Assembly: GCA_022601195.1 (NCBI GenBank)
Contig: JAHZIX010000017.1
Span: 62,001-126,000 of the forward strand
From: Deltaproteobacteria bacterium
GTDB lineage: Bacteria > Acidobacteriota > Thermoanaerobaculia > Multivoradales > JAHZIX01
Length of the DNA: 64,000 bases
Direction of reading: 5' to 3'
This document shows positions 60,948 through 64,000 of this stretch, piece by piece (the stretch's first letter is position 1; every line of letters starts with the position of its first letter). The notes beneath the pieces are model-generated. The model was not told the DNA's origin and ran no database searches. It was given only the letters and a program-made list of their open reading frames with translations. The position numbers were made by a program, and so were the translations under genes.

Positions 60948-61460
60948 CTAGAAGGGGATGTCGTCATCGTCGCTGCCGCCCCCTCCTTGCTCAGGTGAAG
61001 GGCCCTGGGACCCACCGCCACCACCACCGCCGTAGTTGCCGCCACCCCCCCCACCGCCACCGCCGTAGTTGCCGCCCCCACCGCCGCCGGAGCAACCACC
61101 GCCGCCGCCGCCGTACCCGCCACCGGAATCGCCTCGGCTACCCAGCATCTGGAAGGTTTCGCAGACCACCTCAGTGCGGTATTTCTTCTCGCCGCTCTGC
61201 TGGTCGTCCCAGGAGCGAGTCTGCAGCCGGCCTTCGACGTAGATCTGTTTTCCCTTGGTCAGGTACTGTCCGGCGACCTCTGCTTGGCGGCCCCAAACAA
61301 CGATGTTGTGCCATTCGGTTTGTTCCTGACGATTGCCGTCACGATCCTTCCATTTGCGAGACGTCGCAATGGAAAAACTGGCGACGGTTTGGCCGGAGGG
61401 GGTGTTGCGGACTTCCGGGTCTCGTCCCAGATTGCCGACGAGAATGACTTTGTTGACCAT
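60948..61460 (-). CDS. ssb: Single-stranded DNA-binding protein
   Basis: 170 residues. OB fold at 1-108 ([63 protein letters not shown]). A linker of almost pure glycine with some Tyr and Asn covers about 113-158; it has a single cysteine, CSGG, which is unusual in such linkers. The acidic tip DDDDIPF binds partner proteins. The glycine codons give strong GC-rich trinucleotide repeats at about 61005-61125. Confidence 0.96.
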   Translation of the reverse strand: MVNKVILVGNLGRDPEVRNTPSGQTVASFSIATSRKWKDRDGNRQEQTEWHNIVVWGRQAEVAGQYLTKGKQIYVEGRLQTRSWDDQQSGEKKYRTEVVCETFQMLGSRGDSGGGYGGGGGGCSGGGGGGNYGGGGGGGGGNYGGGGGGGSQGPSPEQGGGGSDDDDIPF

Positions 61461-61545
61461 GAAGCTTTTCTCCTCTAATTTGGTCTCGAAAACGTATCAC
61501 AGGCAGCCCGAGCAAAGGGTCTGCTACATCTATAGGACGGATTTC

Positions 61546-61986
61546 ATGCGCCTAGTCTTGCAACGGGTTTCGAAAGCTTCTGTTCGCGTGGGCTCTGAGG
61601 TTGTTGGAGAGGTCCAACGGGGAGTTTTGGTACTGGCGGGAGTGGAGAAGGGGGATGGCCTCAGCCAGGTGGATGCCGCGGTGCGCAAGCTGGCGGGGCT
61701 CCGGCTCTTCGAGGACGATGCCGGCCGCATGAATCTCGACACGGCTGCCGTCGGGGGAGCTTTTTTGGTGGTTTCCCAATTCACTCTTGCGGGCTCGCCC
61801 TTGGCCCGGGGAAGACGGCCCTCTTTCACCGGGGCGGCCCAACCAGCTCTTGCCGAACCCTTGGTCGAGAAGTTGGTCGCTGGACTTCGCCAAGCTGGCT
61901 TCGAAGTCGCTACGGGCCGGTTTGGAGCCCAAATGGAGGTGGAGTTGGTCAATGACGGCCCGGTGACCTTTGTGGTGGATCTCTGA
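61546..61986 (+). CDS. dtd: D-aminoacyl-tRNA deacylase
   Basis: 146 residues from the ATG at 61546. The enzyme removes wrongly attached D-amino acids and glycine from tRNA. The two signature motifs are present: SQFTLAG near residue 78 and NDGPVTFVVDL at the end (Gly-cisPro pocket). The beginning MRLVLQRVSKASVRV is typical. Length is standard. The gene is divergent from ssb, with about 85 bases between the starts, so both promoters lie there. Confidence 0.95.
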   Translation: MRLVLQRVSKASVRVGSEVVGEVQRGVLVLAGVEKGDGLSQVDAAVRKLAGLRLFEDDAGRMNLDTAAVGGAFLVVSQFTLAGSPLARGRRPSFTGAAQPALAEPLVEKLVAGLRQAGFEVATGRFGAQMEVELVNDGPVTFVVDL

Positions 61987-62010
61987 GGTGGTGAAGAACC
62001 ATCTCTCCAG

Positions 62011-63132
62011 CTAGGGGGCGACGAAAGTCACCCCGACGGGCATGGGCATGAAGCTGATCAATAGAATGACCAGGGTTGCCAAGGCCAACATGCGCCGTAT
62101 TGGGTCCAAAGGCTGCCCCTCATCCCACACCGGTGGGTGGCGCAGTCCAATGATCAGGAGAAACACACACCAGGCCCACCAGACCGGCCAGAGAAATCCC
62201 GCCAGAGCTAGGAGGCACCACAAGGGCCAAGCGAGTCTTCGCTGCCAACGGCCTGCAACGGCATAAAAGAGGTGACCACCATCTAGTTGCCCCAAGGGCA
62301 GTAGGTTGAGGGCTGTAGCTAGGAGTCCTACCCAGGAAGCCAAGGCGATGGGGTGGAGGTCGAGACCGGTAGCTTCCGGAACAGGCCCATGGAAGAGTTG
62401 AATCGTCCACTGGGTGGCGAGATTGGTACCTAGAACGAGGATGGGTTCGCCAACCTCTTCGCTCACCGTTTCGAAAACCTTGAGCTTCGAGTTGGCGATG
62501 CCATAGAAGAGGCAGGGGACGAGAGCTACGAACCCCGCCAGCGGTCCAGCGATCCCAACATCGAACAACTCCTTCTTGCGCCGAATAGGAGCCTTGATTC
62601 GAATGAAGGCCCCAAAGGTCCCTAGCCCTACCGGAGCCGGCAGAAAGAAGGGGGGAGTTGCAGGCAATCGGTAATAGCGGCAGGCTAGGTAATGACCCAT
62701 TTCATGGCAGAGAAGAATGAAGATCAGCGGTAAGGAATAGGTCAGTCCCGCCAGAAGCAAGGATGAATCGCTCCACACCTCGGCGATGGCCGAAGGCGAA
62801 GCCCAGAGAGCTCGATCAGCAGGGATTCCATCCGCCCGGTGCCAAAGAGCTCCCAGAGTGGTGGTCGAAAAGAGGGTAAGTAGGAGGAGGAGAGCCGGTT
62901 TGCCCCAATTCCTCGGAGAGGTCTTCGGGGGAGGAATCGGCCCTGCAGGTAGGTCGAAAAGAAAAGGCGATAGGCTCCCTTCTTGAGAAGGTTCGGCAGA
63001 GGAGGGGACCTCTGGAAGATGAGCGGCTGTGGGTTGGAGTGTTGGCGCGGCTTCGTCAGTGGGAAGCTCAACAGCCCCATCTCGGGCGGGATTTTTACCC
63101 AGCAGAGGGTCGCTGCCGTTAGGTATTTTCAA
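62011..63132 (-). CDS. Site-2 protease family (M50) membrane metalloprotease
   Basis: 373 residues, starting at a TTG at 63132 with no clear ribosome site. Residues 1-78 are cytosolic, rich in Pro and Ser. Membrane helices begin at about 78 (ALLLLLTLFSTTTLGALW). Zinc motif HEMGH in LLCHEMGHYLACRYY near 145 and the third ligand in NLLPLGQLDGGHLFY near 285 are intact. The segment FLPAPVGLGTFGAFIRIKAP is typical of the plant EGY-like/bacterial group. Such proteases cut membrane-bound regulators. HU is the next gene upstream in the same direction. The target is unknown. Confidence 0.88.
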   Translation of the reverse strand: MKIPNGSDPLLGKNPARDGAVELPTDEAAPTLQPTAAHLPEVPSSAEPSQEGSLSPFLFDLPAGPIPPPKTSPRNWGKPALLLLLTLFSTTTLGALWHRADGIPADRALWASPSAIAEVWSDSSLLLAGLTYSLPLIFILLCHEMGHYLACRYYRLPATPPFFLPAPVGLGTFGAFIRIKAPIRRKKELFDVGIAGPLAGFVALVPCLFYGIANSKLKVFETVSEEVGEPILVLGTNLATQWTIQLFHGPVPEATGLDLHPIALASWVGLLATALNLLPLGQLDGGHLFYAVAGRWQRRLAWPLWCLLALAGFLWPVWWAWCVFLLIIGLRHPPVWDEGQPLDPIRRMLALATLVILLISFMPMPVGVTFVAP

Positions 63133-63281
63133 GGGCAGAAGCTCGCAGCATGGGGTGATAAGAGATGGAGAAGGTCATCTCGTGAGCTGCTCCTGAGGGG
63201 AGCCTGTCTTCTTTCGGGAGGGAAGGGCTTCGATCGGTGCTCTTTAGGAAACTAGCACTCGTTTACCGTTCCGTGAAGCCG

Positions 63282-63548
63282 TCAAATGTCTTTGAGCTCT
63301 TTTCCGGGTTTGAAGCGAACGGTCTTTCCCGGTGCGATGGCGACTTCGACACCGGTCTTCGGGTTCCGACCGACCCCCTTTTTCCGATCCCGCACTTGAA
63401 AAACGCCGAAACCGCGCAGCTCGATGCGTTTTCCGCTGCACAATGCGTCTTTCATGGCAGCGATGATGGCATCGACTGCTTTCGCAGCCTTTACCCGTGG
63501 AACCTCGGAAGCTTCCGCAACGCGATTGACGATGTCAGCCTTGATCAT
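63282..63548 (-). CDS. HU/IHF-family DNA-binding protein
   Basis: 88 residues with the HU fold: dimer helices (DIVNRVAEASEVPRVKAAKA, DAIIAAMKDAL), then the beta part ELRGFGVFQVRDRK and the DNA-gripping arm GRNPKTGVEVAIAPGKTV, ending FKPGKELK. The arm carries the conserved RNPxTG with the bend-making proline. It compacts and bends DNA. The sequence between HU and IHF types is too close to decide. Confidence 0.93.
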   Translation of the reverse strand: MIKADIVNRVAEASEVPRVKAAKAVDAIIAAMKDALCSGKRIELRGFGVFQVRDRKKGVGRNPKTGVEVAIAPGKTVRFKPGKELKDI

Positions 63549-63594
63549 TTCCGCTCCAAAACGGCGCGCAGTGTAACAGTGGGTAGAGGCTCCG

Positions 63595-64000
63595 TCAAAC
63601 GGATTCTACCTTGGACGACGATTGCTCTCGATTCCTTAAGATACAGCTTTCAAAGGCTTTGGCGGTCTTCGATACGAGGGTCTTCCACTCGGACCGTGGC
63701 CTCGGCCGAGTTTTCTCGGCGCTACGATCGGCATAGATGAAGCAGAGAACTCGGTCTCCTACTCGAATTGGCAGGAAAAGACACTCCATAGGCCAGTCTC
63801 CTTGCCAGCAATCGACCAAGCGCCGGTGCGCGGCACTACGTTCGAGGCGCCCGACAAAGATCTTGCCATCAGCGTCGCCGGTAGAGAAAAGAGAGGCCTC
63901 TTCGAGGCTGTCGAGAAATTGCTCGAAGCGTGGCCGGTTCGGAGCAACTCCTCCGATCATCCATCCCTTGAATCCACTTCCTTGGGGAGAAAAGAGAGCT
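63595..64000 (-). CDS. C-terminal part of an unidentified protein, start outside window
   Basis: The frame is open to base 64000 with an internal ATG at 63960, so the gene most likely starts beyond the right edge. About 134 residues are seen. They resemble a GAF-like terminal domain: MECLFLPIRVGDRVLCFIYA is the central sheet, followed by a helix (WKTLVSKTAKAFESCIL). This sort of end occurs in acidobacterial and myxobacterial proteins with an N-terminal DUF4388 or PilZ-like domain, but that part is not visible. It ends 47 bases before the HU start. Confidence 0.65.
   Translation of the reverse strand, partial: ALFSPQGSGFKGWMIGGVAPNRPRFEQFLDSLEEASLFSTGDADGKIFVGRLERSAAHRRLVDCWQGDWPMECLFLPIRVGDRVLCFIYADRSAEKTRPRPRSEWKTLVSKTAKAFESCILRNREQSSSKVESV

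Noticed and set aside
61005..61125. Regular GC-rich repeats that look array-like
   Set aside because: They are glycine codons of the SSB linker, not a CRISPR array; there are no spacers.

Overview
The window most likely comes from an acidobacterial chromosome (Acidobacteriota, possibly the Thermoanaerobaculia side). This is inferred from gene content: a Ser/Thr kinase with a TPR tail coupled to an ECF sigma factor, two winged-helix/TPR membrane regulators, a long ELWxTDGT-repeat protein, many Shine-Dalgarno-preceded secreted proteins, and short tight operons. No rRNA gene or complete tRNA gene was found, so the assignment rests on proteins only.

Region 1 (1-3710) is the end of an integrated element. 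It holds a tyrosine recombinase, a few minus-strand cargo genes (one a HEPN-like protein) and a 50-bp 3' half of tRNA-Arg(CCT) that marks the attachment site. Region 2 (3711-9980) has a decayed gene, a three-repeat DUF7450-like protein, a redoxin-like fragment, a coiled-coil/pentapeptide membrane protein, and an ECF sigma factor overlapping a kinase-TPR gene.

Region 3 (10141-16471) is an envelope/redox accessory region: a MauE/DoxX-like membrane protein, a Cys-rich secreted peptide, a beta-propeller-like protein and a TPR lipoprotein in one direction, then a cupin and two more Cys-rich secreted proteins. Region 4 (16976-31653) has two winged-helix/TPR regulators around an ELWxTDGT protein. 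It is followed by a four-gene unit of CARDB-like secreted proteins and an outer-membrane barrel. That unit is preceded by helically phased CCATCA boxes and ends at an intrinsic terminator; I consider it the best candidate for an undescribed system.

Region 5 (31827-41846) has an ArsR/SRPBCC pair, secreted proteins including an internally deleted paralogue, three copies or part-copies (with 23825) of a MITE/REP-like repeat, and a Fec-type system (TonB-dependent receptor with STN domain, FecR-like anti-sigma, ECF sigma). Region 6 (42219-64000) is mostly housekeeping: ferredoxin-NADP reductase, M48 protease, DinB protein, MoxR/VWA pair with thioredoxin reductase, serine dehydratase, ferritin, a psd-pssA operon that carries a cysteine-free Asd-like protein, DUF465, MHYT, ACT-V4R, TsaB, MutS, SSB, Dtd, site-2 protease and HU. 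The last gene runs off the right edge.
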